Shown here: positions 47,001-54,079 of the stretch, one piece after another | How the letters are laid out: each line of letters begins with the position of its first letter | How positions within the stretch are numbered: position 1 is the stretch's first letter | Assembly (NCBI RefSeq): GCF_028389875.1 | Contig: NC_084677.1 | Coordinates: forward strand, 9,218,017-9,282,016 | Source: Rhea pennata | Taxonomy: Eukaryota > Chordata > Aves > Rheiformes > Rheidae | DNA: 64,000 bases | Direction of reading: 5' to 3' | Made by a program: the position numbers and the translations under genes | The notes under the pieces: generated by a model | Told to the model about the DNA's origin: nothing | The model's input: the letters and a program-made list of their open reading frames with translations, nothing else | The model's database searches: none

Positions 47001-47743
47001 GAACTTCCTTAGTGTTTATCTTGCTAGAGCCCATCCTACCCAACCTTGTCTCAGCGATTCCAAACCTCCCAAGGACTGATTGTGCATAGCGAGGCAAAGG
47101 AGAAAGACGCATTAACTTCAGCACACAAAATAAAACTGTATCAAGCATATTCTATCCTTGAAGGCATACAAAAACGAGGATAAGCTATACAGAGCAGCCA
47201 TTCCATCCTCACCCCTAAAACAGGTCCTCCGAAGCACAGCAGGTGCCATAAAGGCCAGCAGATGTGCAGCAGGTCCCGGATTACTCCACCGGAGCCTGAC
47301 TGACTCACAGTGACAAAGGCAAAACAAGCCTTGCCCGTGACTTACGGTATTACAGAATCAATATTTGCCTTGTACCGTACATCGGAGGGGAGAAAGCGAA
47401 GGGCTGAAAACGCCTCTGATATAAAAAGGGAAAGAAGCTCAAGCAGTATTCTCCCCACTGCCTTGCTGAAGCTTAGCACTCCCAGGAAACAAATTCCATC
47501 TTAAAAAAAAAAAAAAAGAGTCCCTAAAGCGTTTTCCTCGCAGCTACCTCAGACTTTTCGCGGATTCAGGATGCAGAAACCGCGGCGCCCCGGCCGCCCG
47601 GCCCAGGGCACGGCCCCGCCGCCCCCCGCCGCGGCGCAGCCGCCCGCGGCCCGCCTCGCCTCAGCGCCTCTCCCACCCCCGCAGGTGCCCCGCGCCCGCG
47701 GGGGTCCCGGCGCCCCGCAGACCTTCTCCAGGGAAGCGTCCAT
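16806..47743 (-). CDS. PDXDC1: PDXDC1, pyridoxal-dependent decarboxylase domain-containing 1 (complete, 23 exons)
   Basis: Member of the group II PLP-decarboxylase fold family; its reaction is not established. Exons, listed 5' to 3' on the minus strand: 47723-47743, 41020-41093, 40420-40482, 39587-39670, 38506-38652, 35926-36115, 32857-32925, 32292-32370, 31407-31491, 30608-30656, 30401-30502, 30028-30153, 28684-28734, 27399-27462, 25848-25936, 25017-25122, 23715-23880, 22956-23074, 21805-21926, 19649-19741, 19454-19550, 18061-18165, 16806-17068. They sum to 2364 nt, 787 aa (human 788), every junction in frame. Conserved blocks include MDASLEK, GQDMVSILQLVQNLMHG, MALLGHSL, WLHVEGVNLATLALGY, LPLWLSLQYLG, LEDEGTCVRFSPLM and VETIAATGREIEENSR. 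The usual PLP lysine position is Ser301, and the ring-stacking His and PLP-binding Asp are also changed, so classic catalysis is doubtful. The C-terminal half has a coiled-coil-like stretch and a polar tail. Confidence 0.97.
17605..17667 (+). repeat. CR1 LINE 3'-end fragment (avian type)
   Basis: The stretch contains ggggggttgtactagat, ctccagaggtcccttccaac and cttaaccattctgtgaa, matching the 3' tail of chicken-type CR1 retrotransposons apart from a few changes. It is severely 5'-truncated, lies in PDXDC1 intron 22 and is antisense to the gene. It is the best single clue that the DNA is avian. Confidence 0.85.
17748..17773. repeat. Perfect 10-bp inverted repeat with 6-nt loop
   Basis: Arms catgaatatt (17748-17757) and aatattcatg (17764-17773) around tcatgt, inside PDXDC1 intron 22. 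Function unknown; probably chance or a decayed element. Confidence 0.8.
18061..18165 (-). CDS. PDXDC1: PDXDC1 coding exon 22
   Basis: Acceptor ccccacag, donor GTAAGT. Encodes SLESTESTYVSKAQGTGTTP then a Pro/Thr/Ser linker ending AKRRLP. Confidence 0.94.
19454..19550 (-). CDS. PDXDC1: PDXDC1 coding exon 21
   Basis: Acceptor ctttacag, donor GTAGGA. Encodes GLLRQIPVVGSVLNWFSPFQ then GRTFNLTA. Confidence 0.95.
19649..19741 (-). CDS. PDXDC1: PDXDC1 coding exon 20 (coiled-coil-like)
   Basis: Acceptor ttattag, donor GTAAGG. Encodes LLENMTEVVRKGIQEAQLQL then QKANEERLLEE, a charged helix with heptad-like leucines. Confidence 0.95.
21805..21926 (-). CDS. PDXDC1: PDXDC1 coding exon 19
   Basis: Acceptor ttcgtag; donor CGA|GTAGGT keeps frame with exon 20. 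A second GT four bases on (GTAG|GTATTA) would shift frame. Encodes PEFGGEKNCIYIGMVTEDLD then VETIAATGREIEENSR. Confidence 0.93.
22956..23074 (-). CDS. PDXDC1: PDXDC1 coding exon 18
   Basis: Acceptor tttgaag, donor GTAACT. Encodes YSYHSDGKNDDKQEKELEKI then LLKKLNELESDLFFSL. Confidence 0.93.
23715..23880 (-). CDS. PDXDC1: PDXDC1 coding exon 17
   Basis: Acceptor gttttag, donor GTAAAG. Encodes TEIQDIDQLVDCLKMKIPVL through SWPGLGVV, including TLQLREEFEQEV. Confidence 0.94.
25017..25122 (-). CDS. PDXDC1: PDXDC1 coding exon 16
   Basis: Acceptor tccttcag, donor GTAACA. Encodes LGEQLAQLVPASGVDVVELE then DEGTCVRFSPLMTSA. Confidence 0.95.
25848..25936 (-). CDS. PDXDC1: PDXDC1 coding exon 15
   Basis: Acceptor gattcag, donor GTAAGA. 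Encodes DQTPHAAQASTIQHPLISNE through FNQW. This linker is poorly conserved in sequence compared with flanking exons. Confidence 0.92.
26331..26453. repeat. Local imperfect direct duplication
   Basis: Two related copies, about 26331-26361 and 26420-26453, share the core 'ataagccc.ttata' flanked by AATTTA-rich sequence. The spacer itself repeats ttatttaagg. It lies in PDXDC1 intron 14. Confidence 0.6.
27399..27462 (-). CDS. PDXDC1: PDXDC1 coding exon 14
   Basis: Acceptor ttttgag, donor GTATGT. Encodes VEDELSSPVVVFKFFQDYAN. Confidence 0.93.
27786..27800. repeat. G15 homopolymer
   Basis: Run of fifteen G in PDXDC1 intron 13; similar G/C runs occur at 27363-27384 and 30171-30185. Confidence 0.85.
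28684..28734 (-). CDS. PDXDC1: PDXDC1 coding exon 13
   Basis: Acceptor cttctag, donor TCG|GTACAG (weak). Encodes SQRLLENLKNLDFIKTS, 17 codons, consistent with the vertebrate SQRLQESLKK region. Confidence 0.88.
30028..30153 (-). CDS. PDXDC1: PDXDC1 coding exon 12
   Basis: The acceptor is tttaag after a C/T homopolymer tract; donor GTAAGC. Encodes SLAAGLTSSQPVEKLRALPL through RIKHASQL, 42 codons. Confidence 0.94.
30401..30502 (-). CDS. PDXDC1: PDXDC1 coding exon 11 (degenerate PLP-lysine motif)
   Basis: Acceptor aacttaag, donor GTATGT. Encodes AATKCDSMTLTLGSWLGLP through YRHEDPSL. The segment LTLGSWL aligns with NPHKWL of aromatic amino acid decarboxylases, with Ser301 in place of the Schiff-base lysine. 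Confidence 0.95.
30608..30656 (-). CDS. PDXDC1: PDXDC1 coding exon 10
   Basis: Acceptor tttctag, donor GTATGT. Encodes VNLATLALGYVSSSVL. Confidence 0.93.
31407..31491 (-). CDS. PDXDC1: PDXDC1 coding exon 9
   Basis: Acceptor caacaaag, donor GTATGA. Encodes TPGAGHTDKLGRLKELCEQY and KMWLHVEG. Glu270 sits where decarboxylases carry the Asp that pairs with the PLP pyridine nitrogen. Confidence 0.94.
32292..32370 (-). CDS. PDXDC1: PDXDC1 coding exon 8
   Basis: Acceptor gataacag, donor GTAAGT. Encodes DVALLDRLIKEDAESGK then LPLLLVANA. Confidence 0.94.
32857..32925 (-). CDS. PDXDC1: PDXDC1 coding exon 7
   Basis: Acceptor attgcag, donor GTAAGT. Encodes LGLPLSCMCRVPCNTMFGSQ and HQM, 23 codons in phase 0. 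Confidence 0.94.
34403..34427. repeat. TAAA tetranucleotide microsatellite
   Basis: Short (TAAA)n run in PDXDC1 intron 6. Confidence 0.8.
35926..36115 (-). CDS. PDXDC1: PDXDC1 coding exon 6
   Basis: Acceptor ccttgcag, donor GTAAAG. Encodes YENGSAYYHEDDREGLLKIC through GLGQALCNQ. It includes VIYISSAARMGLG, where active family members have the SDQAH motif with the PLP-stacking His; here Arg takes that place. Confidence 0.95.
38506..38652 (-). CDS. PDXDC1: PDXDC1 coding exon 5
   Basis: Acceptor acttgcag, donor GTGGGT. Encodes LQNVGEQGHMALLGHSLAAY through DTTLWLCRLF, the start of the decarboxylase-like fold. Confidence 0.95.
39587..39670 (-). CDS. PDXDC1: PDXDC1 coding exon 4
   Basis: Acceptor ttgccag, donor GTAAAG. 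Encodes GQDMVSILQLVQNLMHG followed by an acidic stretch EEEEESSQAY. Confidence 0.94.
40420..40482 (-). CDS. PDXDC1: PDXDC1 coding exon 3
   Basis: Acceptor catttag, donor GTAGGC. Encodes KEEENEKRYTRKDIPGPLQG with split Arg and Ser codons at its ends. Confidence 0.93.
41020..41093 (-). CDS. PDXDC1: PDXDC1 coding exon 2
   Basis: Acceptor ctgaaag, donor GTATGT. Encodes MVDPTLAEMGKNLNEAMKML and EDNQ. The exon opens with an in-frame ATG at codon 8. Confidence 0.94.
41094..47722 (-). other. PDXDC1 intron 1 (6.6 kb)
   Basis: The longest intron of the gene. Contains an old antisense CR1-like relic at about 42735-43075, an A run at 47503-47517, and otherwise AT-rich unique sequence with only short non-conserved ORFs. 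Confidence 0.8.
42735..43075 (-). repeat. Ancient CR1/L3-like LINE relic
   Basis: Diagnostic segments in order: tcatactggatcacaccaaa, atggccagtaacaaatg, aacccatttatactgttggc, then a decayed 'tgtggcaatgagttccacagttt'-like stretch near 43010-43035. This order matches the antisense of a CR1-type consensus common in reptiles and birds, as I remember it. It is heavily diverged, so limits are approximate. Confidence 0.6.
47723..47743 (-). CDS. PDXDC1: PDXDC1 coding exon 1 (start)
   Basis: ATG at 47743-47741 with G at -3 and +4. Encodes MDASLEK, then donor GTCTGC. Seven codons only, identical to the human start as I remember it, inside the CpG island. Confidence 0.92.
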
Positions 47744-48068
47744 AGCCGGCGGCGCCCGCGCTGCGCGCCGCTCCCCGCCGGGCGCTTCCGCCTTGGCTGC
47801 GGCCGGCTCCACGCTGGCAGCGCTGACGAGCCGCGGGGGGAGGCGGCGCGCAACGCGCTCACCTAGGGAACGGCGGCGGCGTCCTCCCAGCTTCCGTAGC
47901 CGCTGCCGGGGGGGGGGGGGGGGGCAGACCAACGCGGGAACAGCGCGGGGAGGCAGCGGCCGCGTCTGCGTGCCTCCTTCAGCAGACCACCCTTTCCGCA
48001 ACCCCTCGCCTCCCCCTCGCTGCCTTATGGAACATTCCTGGAAGGGGACAGGAAGGTGACAGCTACTG

Positions 48069-48079
48069 GCGCGTGCGCA
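48069..48079 (-). promoter_or_regulatory. NRF1-like motif
   Basis: The minus strand reads TGCGCACGCGC, matching the NRF1 core TGCGCAYGCGC, about 330 bp upstream of the PDXDC1 ATG. Binding is inferred from the motif. Confidence 0.4.
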
Positions 48080-48189
48080 GTGAGTGCAGCCCCGCTGTGG
48101 GGCGGGCTGCAGCCGGGCGGCGGCGCGGCCGTGTCCCTGGGGCGGCGGGTTCGCGGCTGCCCGGCGGAGGGACGGCCGGAACCTGTGAA

Positions 48190-50040
48190 AAGCACTAGGC
48201 TGTCACACCAGTTTGGTCAGTTTAACCTACGTACTACAGCGGCCTTTTAATGCTCCCTCCCCTTCCGCATCCCACGAGAGGATGCTGGTGCTGCTCTGGA
48301 AAAACAGGCCCTGTGCATTAAACACGAGGGAGGTGCGACGTAACAGGGGCCTGGGCAAGCAGGCTGCCCTCCCCATGCGGCGCGGCAGGGCCCTCCATGG
48401 GAGTGGATGGAGCATAGGGATGGGTTTGCACCCACCCTCAGGCTCCTTGGGACACGCAGCCCTGGGCAGCCTGATGCCACTCACCCCCATGATGCCTGTA
48501 GAGCTGGTCCAAGGTCCTCCGCACCCCTTCGCCATGTGCAGGCGTGCTCCTGTTGCACCACGCTGCTCACTGACCTGGGCATCTACAGCAAGGGTTTGCA
48601 AACAGCATTGCTGTTATTCCCTGTGCAAAAGCATGGGCCTCGTTACGATAAGTTCTGTAAAAAACAATAAAGGTCCTGCTCAGAAAGTTGCTAGGATAAA
48701 CTGTAAAGGAGGAAAGTACATTTATTCCTGTTTATGAATTGGGAACAAGGCGTAAGAACTCATGCGTTAATCATCAAAAGTGTCCAACATTTGCAAATCC
48801 CATTTGAAGCAGAATGGCAGGCTCAGTGCCACTGCTCTTATTCCAAGGCCAAATACCATATTCTACAAATGCTGCAAAAAAGATTTTCAGTCAGCTTCTG
48901 TGCTGCAAGCTGGTAAGAGATACAAAGATTTAAGAGGACATTTCTACAATCACAGTATAAGAATTTTAAAGTAAGCCTGCAATAAACAATCACAATTATA
49001 GATGTTATTCCTGGTCCCAGGTATAAAAAAAAGAGGATCAGGAATTTGATTTGTAGGATCATATAGAGATACAAATGTTATCACGTATTTCTACTCTCTT
49101 TAGTTCTGTTTATATTATTTGTCTTAATTTATTGATATACTTTGCAGATAGCATTAATATTCTGTTTGTTCCCAAATGGGTAATTATGGCTCCTCGGCCA
49201 CCACACAATGTATCTTCTCAAGCACAATGCAGTTTTCTCTGTTATTAAGCTGTCTTTCAGTCTTTGAGCTACTCATGCCTGTTTAGATTCATTTTTTCCT
49301 GGCATGTTTCATCAAGCAGTTTCAAACTCATTAATAAATCCAGTTACTATCATGATGTACAGCCTTCCCTTCACATGCTACGTGTGCAGAAGAGGACAGC
49401 TAGATGGGTCAGATGCCACCACTTGCCCAAGCATTTTTAACCTACAACCAGAAGCCTCCATAGTGAGAATCTACATCTACTCAGCATTTGAACACTGAAA
49501 CAGTCGCAATATGGCCAAAGGTGTACTGAGAAACTTCCACTTCCTATTAATAAAATTTCTGTACTAAAATTTCTGTGCCAAAAGTGAGGTTTCATTTTTT
49601 TAACTGGGTCCACTATGAGTTACGCTTTTAATCTACACTTTTACGGATCTACAGTGTAGAGCTGATGGGAGCAGCAGGGGTAAGGGCACAGAGACGGAAT
49701 GAACTACCTCCTCCTGCCTGGAGATGGGTCCCTACGTCAAGCCTGAGCCGACAGGAGGGACATCGCTCCTGCTGCTCGCGTGGTTTTCTGTGGGCAAGCG
49801 TTGTGCTGCAGGTTCGCAGCCTCCCGACAACCAGGTTCACTGCGGGTTCTCCAGGCTCTGCGTAATTCAGCAGAGGTGGGCTTCAGCCCCTGGTGCCTGC
49901 AGCAGAGCGTGGAGTGGAGAGACCGCCGGGGACACTGGTGCCCAGCACGGCGGTGTGCGTCAGCGGCAGTCAGCGAGCGGTCAGCAGCTGGGCTGCAAAT
50001 CAGCAGACTTGGGAAAAACCACCCATAACCCATTCATGTG
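48190..50040. other. PDXDC1-MPV17L divergent intergenic DNA
   Basis: Moderately GC-rich at 48.2-48.6 kb and 49.65-50.0 kb, AT-rich between. Several overlapping ORFs occur, the longest 174 codons at 48213-48737, but none resembles a known protein or shows clear splice structure. Confidence 0.6.
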
Positions 50041-50047
50041 AGCCAAT

Positions 50048-50195
50048 TATAAAAATACAATAAATATAAATAATAAAGATGAATACTATAGTAAGTATGA
50101 ATGTGAGTATGAATAGTAACATGATTGTGAACGACGGCGTAAATGTGAATAATAACATAAGTATAAACCAGTATAAACAATAATCAGCCGCGCTA
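50048..50195. repeat. Degenerate hexamer-period AT-rich repeat
   Basis: Succession of related six-base units such as atgaat, gtgagt, gtgaat, agtaac and ataaac over about 150 bp, set abruptly against the MPV17L CpG island. It looks like a decayed microsatellite or minisatellite. On the minus strand it reads as an artificial hydrophobic peptide. Confidence 0.65.
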
Positions 50196-50204
50196 AGGCA
50201 CCGG

Positions 50205-51310
50205 TGCTGGCCTAGCGTTCCCTCAGCGCTTACTGGCCCAACCCGGCAGCGGCGCCGCAGCGCCCCGGCCAGGCGGCGGCGGTGCCCGCTCGGCGCCTCC
50301 AGCCGCGGCCGGGAGCCGCCGCGGGCCGGGGCCGTGCCGCGGGCCCGGGGCCGCGCCGGGGCGGCGGCAGCCCGCGGCCGACGGCGGCGGTGGCGCCGGG
50401 CGGGCCCTCGAGGCGATGGCGGTGGCGGCGGGCGGGCCCTCGAGGCGAGGGCGGGAGGGCGGCGGCACGCGCGGCGCTGTGGCAGGCGGCGCGCGGGCCC
50501 GTGAGGCGCGGGCGGCGGCGGGCCATGGCGGCGGCGGCGCTGCGCGGCGGCGTGCGGCGCTTCCCCTGGCTCTGCAACGTGCTGCTCTACGCGGGGCTCT
50601 TCGCGGCGGGCGACGCGGCGCAGCAGCTGTGGCGGCGGCGGCGGCGGCGGCCCGGGGGCGGGGGGCCGCCGCCCGACTGGGCGCAGACGCGGCGGGTGGC
50701 GCTGGTGGCCCTCGCCTTCCACGGCAACTTCTCCTACGTGTGGCTGCGGGCGCTGGAGCGGGCGCTGCCCGGCCGCCGCCCGGCCGCCGTGCTCGCCAAG
50801 GTGCTCTGCGACCAGCTGCTCAGCGCCCCCGTCGCCGTCCTCGCCTTCTACACGGGTGAGTGCGGCGGCGCCGCTGCTGGGTGCTCGCGCCCGGCCCGGA
50901 GCGCTCCTGGGCGAGGAGGGCCTCAGGAGTCGCGTCTGTTCGGGAGCGGTCGAGGAGGCAGCTCGCCAGAAATGGTAGAAGGGACCGGTGTGAAGCAAGG
51001 CGCTCATGGAATTTAAGCTTCGCGAGGGCGACGAGTGGGACGGCCGCGCTCGCGGTGTGGTGTCGCGAGGCTTGCGCTTGATGAGCCTGCCAGGGCGGCC
51101 GCGGGGTTTTCCGTCGCAGGGAAGCGAAGCGAGGGAGGGAGGCAGACATCACGGTTTCAGGCTGGCAGGCCGGCCGGCCGGCGGGCAGAGGCGCGCCCGA
51201 GGGCCGGAGCGCCTCGAAGGACCGCGCTGCGCCGCGGAGCTGAGCGCCCCAAGCCGGGCAGCAGTGCAGCGCGCTGGCGGGCGATCAGCGTGCCGGCTGA
51301 GAGATGCTCT
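50205..51310. promoter_or_regulatory. MPV17L: CpG island, MPV17L promoter and first exon
   Basis: GC- and CpG-dense block spanning the MPV17L first exon, with repeated gcgggccctcgaggcga units near 50398-50450. No obvious TATA box close to the start codon. Large ORFs on both strands follow from the composition. Confidence 0.85.
50525..50855 (+). CDS. MPV17L: MPV17L coding exon 1
   Basis: ATG at 50525-50527, donor GTGAGT at 50856. Encodes 110 codons from MAAAALRGGVRRFPW to AVLAFYT, with the CGG-encoded R37-R42 run. Confidence 0.94.
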
Positions 51311-53962
51311 TAACTTTGTGGCACGCAGGTGTCTAGAGAGGGAGGAACCTGAGCTGGACTAAGCCAGGTTTATTAGCGGATGAGGAGATTCAGATTTTGG
51401 AGTGGCTGGTTATGGCCATGTCGGCTAACTCTTCTCCAGTACAGGTCCCCTCTTCCAGGTAAGGCGGGTGACCTCGGAAGAGCGGCTACATCTTTTAAAA
51501 AGACACACGGTGTTGATTCAGCACCGTAAGATTCCCATCACGTGCCGTAGCGTGAAGGGCTCGCTATTCTGACTTGTGGATATTTGCACTGTATTTCCCG
51601 TTAGCACGTGTCTAATATGTCACTTCAAGCCATACGGCTTTTGTCTTTGTCAGGCCCCGGCTGTAATGATGGGAGCTGGTTTTGAGGCTCTGTTTTCCTA
51701 GAATCAAGTGGAACTTGGCTCAAACAGATTTTGTTAAAATTTGGAAATGCCGTGTGTGGAGTGTTAAACAAGTAGGTTTTGGAACTGTTCTACTTGTCAG
51801 TTCTATAATTTTATGTAGCTACTTGTGATGGTAAAAAATAGCATGTTGGTTATGGCCCAAATTCTTTAAAAAAATCAAGTGCTCCTTTCCACTGCCTTCA
51901 GTGTGCAGTGGGCACCTAAACATCATAGAGGATCTGGGCCTCCGCAGGCCATTCAACAATGTGCAAAATGCCTCATCCTATTTACCTCTTCGGTGGAAAA
52001 GGTACTTGCATCTTATCTGTTCTACTACCATGCCACTGGTGAATTACATGACCTGTTTTGATCACCACATAAGCAGTGTATTCCAGTTGATCTAGTGTCA
52101 ATACTGCGAACCAAGTCAACAGATGAGGAGAGGTGATCTAACAATATTAAGCAGTCAGAATAGTATTTTCTCTTTGCAATCGTAACAGCTTTTTTTTCCC
52201 AAGTAATATATTTTGAGAAGAGTTTGTGCTATCACTGGAAAAATGGTCATTTTCATTTTTGCAGTTTTCTGATTGTTTTAAATATCTTGTCACTAGGTAT
52301 GAGCATCCTTCAGAAGAAAGAAGACATTTTTTCAGACTGCAGAAAGAAATTTTGGAATACATATAAGGTGAGGCAAACAGTTCCCTTATCTCCCAGTAAA
52401 GCACAAAATACATATTATTGGATAAAATATTTAAAGTATGGTTCCTTTCTCTCACTCACTTGATTATGTGTAGGAAGCTTTAACTACCAGCAGTCATCTA
52501 ATGTCAGGGTAATCTGGAGCAGCCACCACTGCCAGATGGGTAAAATGCTACCATTCCAAAAAGGCACAATATATATATATGTAACACTTGCACCTGGCTT
52601 TGTTAGAATGAGCGCCCTACAATACAAGACCAAAAATTATAGCCTAAGATTATATTACCTTCTATCTTGAGAAGTACCCACACACCAGTGTTTAGTTAGT
52701 AATGCTATTGACAACACTTATATGAACACCTGTTAAAAACATTATAGAGACATCTTTTTTAGGAATCATTTTCGACCTGTTCGTTTCACTGACAGTTTTC
52801 TCACTTACAGAAACACAATCCCCTGTTTTAAGAAGACTTTGATATAAATAGTTGGTTTTAGTTAACATTTCAGTATACGCAGGAAAAATTTATCTCTGCT
52901 ATCCCAGAGTGAAGCCAATTAAGAATTTTAAAGATTTCCCAGGTCCAAGAATAAAGACAGATTAGCAGAAAAATACAATAGAATGGAGAACTGTGATTCA
53001 GTATGCATTTCTCTTCACATTGTGTAACTATATAGGCAGGATAAAAAGAGTAAAAAGGATTATTTTTACTACTACAGAGGATGCTTCTAAAAACAGTGCC
53101 CACTATATCCTATCGAAACATAAGGTTTCTATTGACCTTATGTTCTTTGAGTAAATTATCAGTTAATTTTTTCAAAAAAAACTTAGATGTATGAGTAACT
53201 AGAAGGAGCATTGCAAGTGTGAAATAAATAGTGTTCAATGGTATTTTTCATTCATTGCTGAAGCAAATGTTCACATATTTAAACATTTGTTCACCCATCT
53301 GGTAAATGTGCTTATGTATCTGGTGTCAGGTGACTACAAAAACTTACTGTGCTTAGAGTTTTGTTTTTAAAATGAGTTAGAATAGTATTTCTGAGAAACT
53401 CTTAATATAGCAGCCTGTGAAGATGGCAGAGGTTTATTACTGCAACCTCTAACTTAAACGGCTTAATCTACATTTGAACATCTTTGATTAACTTTGTCCA
53501 GCTAAGTTTTAGTCTTTGTTAAATATGGTAAGAAAAATGAATCTTTGCGTTTGGAGTCCCTAAGAGTAACAGTGACTCATTTCCATTTCAGACTGGGCTG
53601 ATGTACTGGCCTTTTGTGCAGGTGAGTTTCAGGGAACTCAGCATTTCTTTGTCGTAAAACCTCATCCTGTGTGTTCACAGTATACCTTACTCAGTGAGAA
53701 GTAAGGGGAGTTTTTGGATGTGTAGGCTTAAGAGCTAACAATGCCTGGAGCACTAACTGAGCTCTCTCTCCTTCCAATGCAGCTGTCAAACTTCATTTTG
53801 GTCCCTGTTTACCTGAGAACAGCTTACACTGGCCTCTGTGGTTTTCTCTGGGCTACCTTCATTTGCTTTTCCCAACAAAGTGGAGATGGCACAGCAAAGT
53901 CAGCATTTGTGTGGTTCCAAAGAGAGGAGGTCAATGCAGATGAAGAACCATCAGAGAAATAA
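50525..53962 (+). CDS. MPV17L: MPV17L, Mpv17-like membrane protein (complete, 4 exons)
   Basis: Member of the Mpv17/PMP22 family of small multi-span proteins of peroxisomal and mitochondrial membranes; the mammalian protein is linked to reactive-oxygen metabolism. Exons 50525-50855, 52297-52367, 53592-53621 and 53783-53962 total 612 nt, 203 aa (human 196). All junctions are GT-AG and in frame. Conserved blocks include NVLLYAGLFAAGDAAQQ, QTRRVALVALAFHGNFSYVW, LERALPGR, LCDQLLSAPVAV, LMYWPFVQLSNFILVPVYLR and GFLWATFICFSQQSGDG. The start codon has G at -3 and +4; the frame is open further upstream but without homology. Residues 37-50 (six Arg then Pro/Gly) form an insertion absent from the human protein as I remember it. 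Divergent from PDXDC1. Confidence 0.96.
52297..52367 (+). CDS. MPV17L: MPV17L coding exon 2
   Basis: Acceptor tcactag ends at 52296, donor GTGAGG at 52368. Encodes GMSILQKKEDIFSDCRKKFW and NTYK. Confidence 0.95.
53592..53621 (+). CDS. MPV17L: MPV17L coding exon 3 (30 nt)
   Basis: Acceptor atttcag ends at 53591, donor GTGAGT at 53622. Encodes TGLMYWPFVQ, the family WP motif; too short to appear as an ORF. Confidence 0.94.
53783..53962 (+). CDS. MPV17L: MPV17L terminal coding exon with stop
   Basis: Acceptor aatgcag ends at 53782; the TAA stop is 53960-53962. Encodes LSNFILVPVYLRTAYTGLCG through the acidic end NADEEPSEK, with the last membrane-spanning segment. Confidence 0.95.
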   Translation: MSNFILVPVYLRTAYTGLCGFLWATFICFSQQSGDGTAKSAFVWFQREEVNADEEPSEK

Positions 53963-54075
53963 GAACTTTAGTTCTGAACCCATTTGAAATTGGTAAACTG
54001 AGTTTATGAAAGCCAAAAAACTGCACTGCAGCCTCATTACTGTGTTTAGAATAAACAGTCGTCCCAACATTTGTT
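53963..54075 (+). promoter_or_regulatory. MPV17L: MPV17L 3' UTR with poly(A) signal at 54050-54055
   Basis: AATAAA at 54050-54055 followed by a GT-rich stretch (gttggttggtataag), the usual downstream element. A further AATAAA occurs at 54509-54514, so a longer 3' UTR is possible. Confidence 0.6.
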
Positions 54076-54079
54076 GGTT

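Larger units (their letters stand above)
47530..48190. promoter_or_regulatory. PDXDC1: CpG island, PDXDC1 promoter and first exon
   Basis: GC- and CpG-dense block around the PDXDC1 start codon at 47743. It includes a G17 run at 47908-47924 and an NRF1-like TGCGCACGCGC on the minus strand at 48079-48069. Open frames on both strands here are compositional. Confidence 0.85.
50856..53782 (+). other. MPV17L introns
   Basis: Introns 50856-52296, 52368-53591 and 53622-53782. The first keeps island composition to about 51310. A short TA run lies at 52569-52580. No nested gene seen. Confidence 0.8.

Noticed and set aside
47549-48059. Overlapping ORFs on both strands around PDXDC1 exon 1
   Set aside because: Compositional; only the seven codons MDASLEK are supported, by exact family match and a donor site.
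48213-48737. 174-codon ORF between PDXDC1 and MPV17L
   Set aside because: No recognisable domain, biased composition, an antisense ORF of similar quality, and no splice or promoter evidence.
50042-50055. CCAAT followed by a TATA-like TATAAAA upstream of MPV17L
   Set aside because: Lies within or next to the AT-rich repeat, about 470 bp from the start codon; most likely chance.
50282-50524. Upstream in-frame extension of MPV17L
   Set aside because: The frame is open only because of composition; family homology begins at the ATG at 50525, which has a strong start context.
50000-51007. 335-codon minus-strand ORF over the MPV17L promoter
   Set aside because: Made of a GC-rich island translation joined to a repeat-derived hydrophobic stretch; antisense to a well-supported gene.
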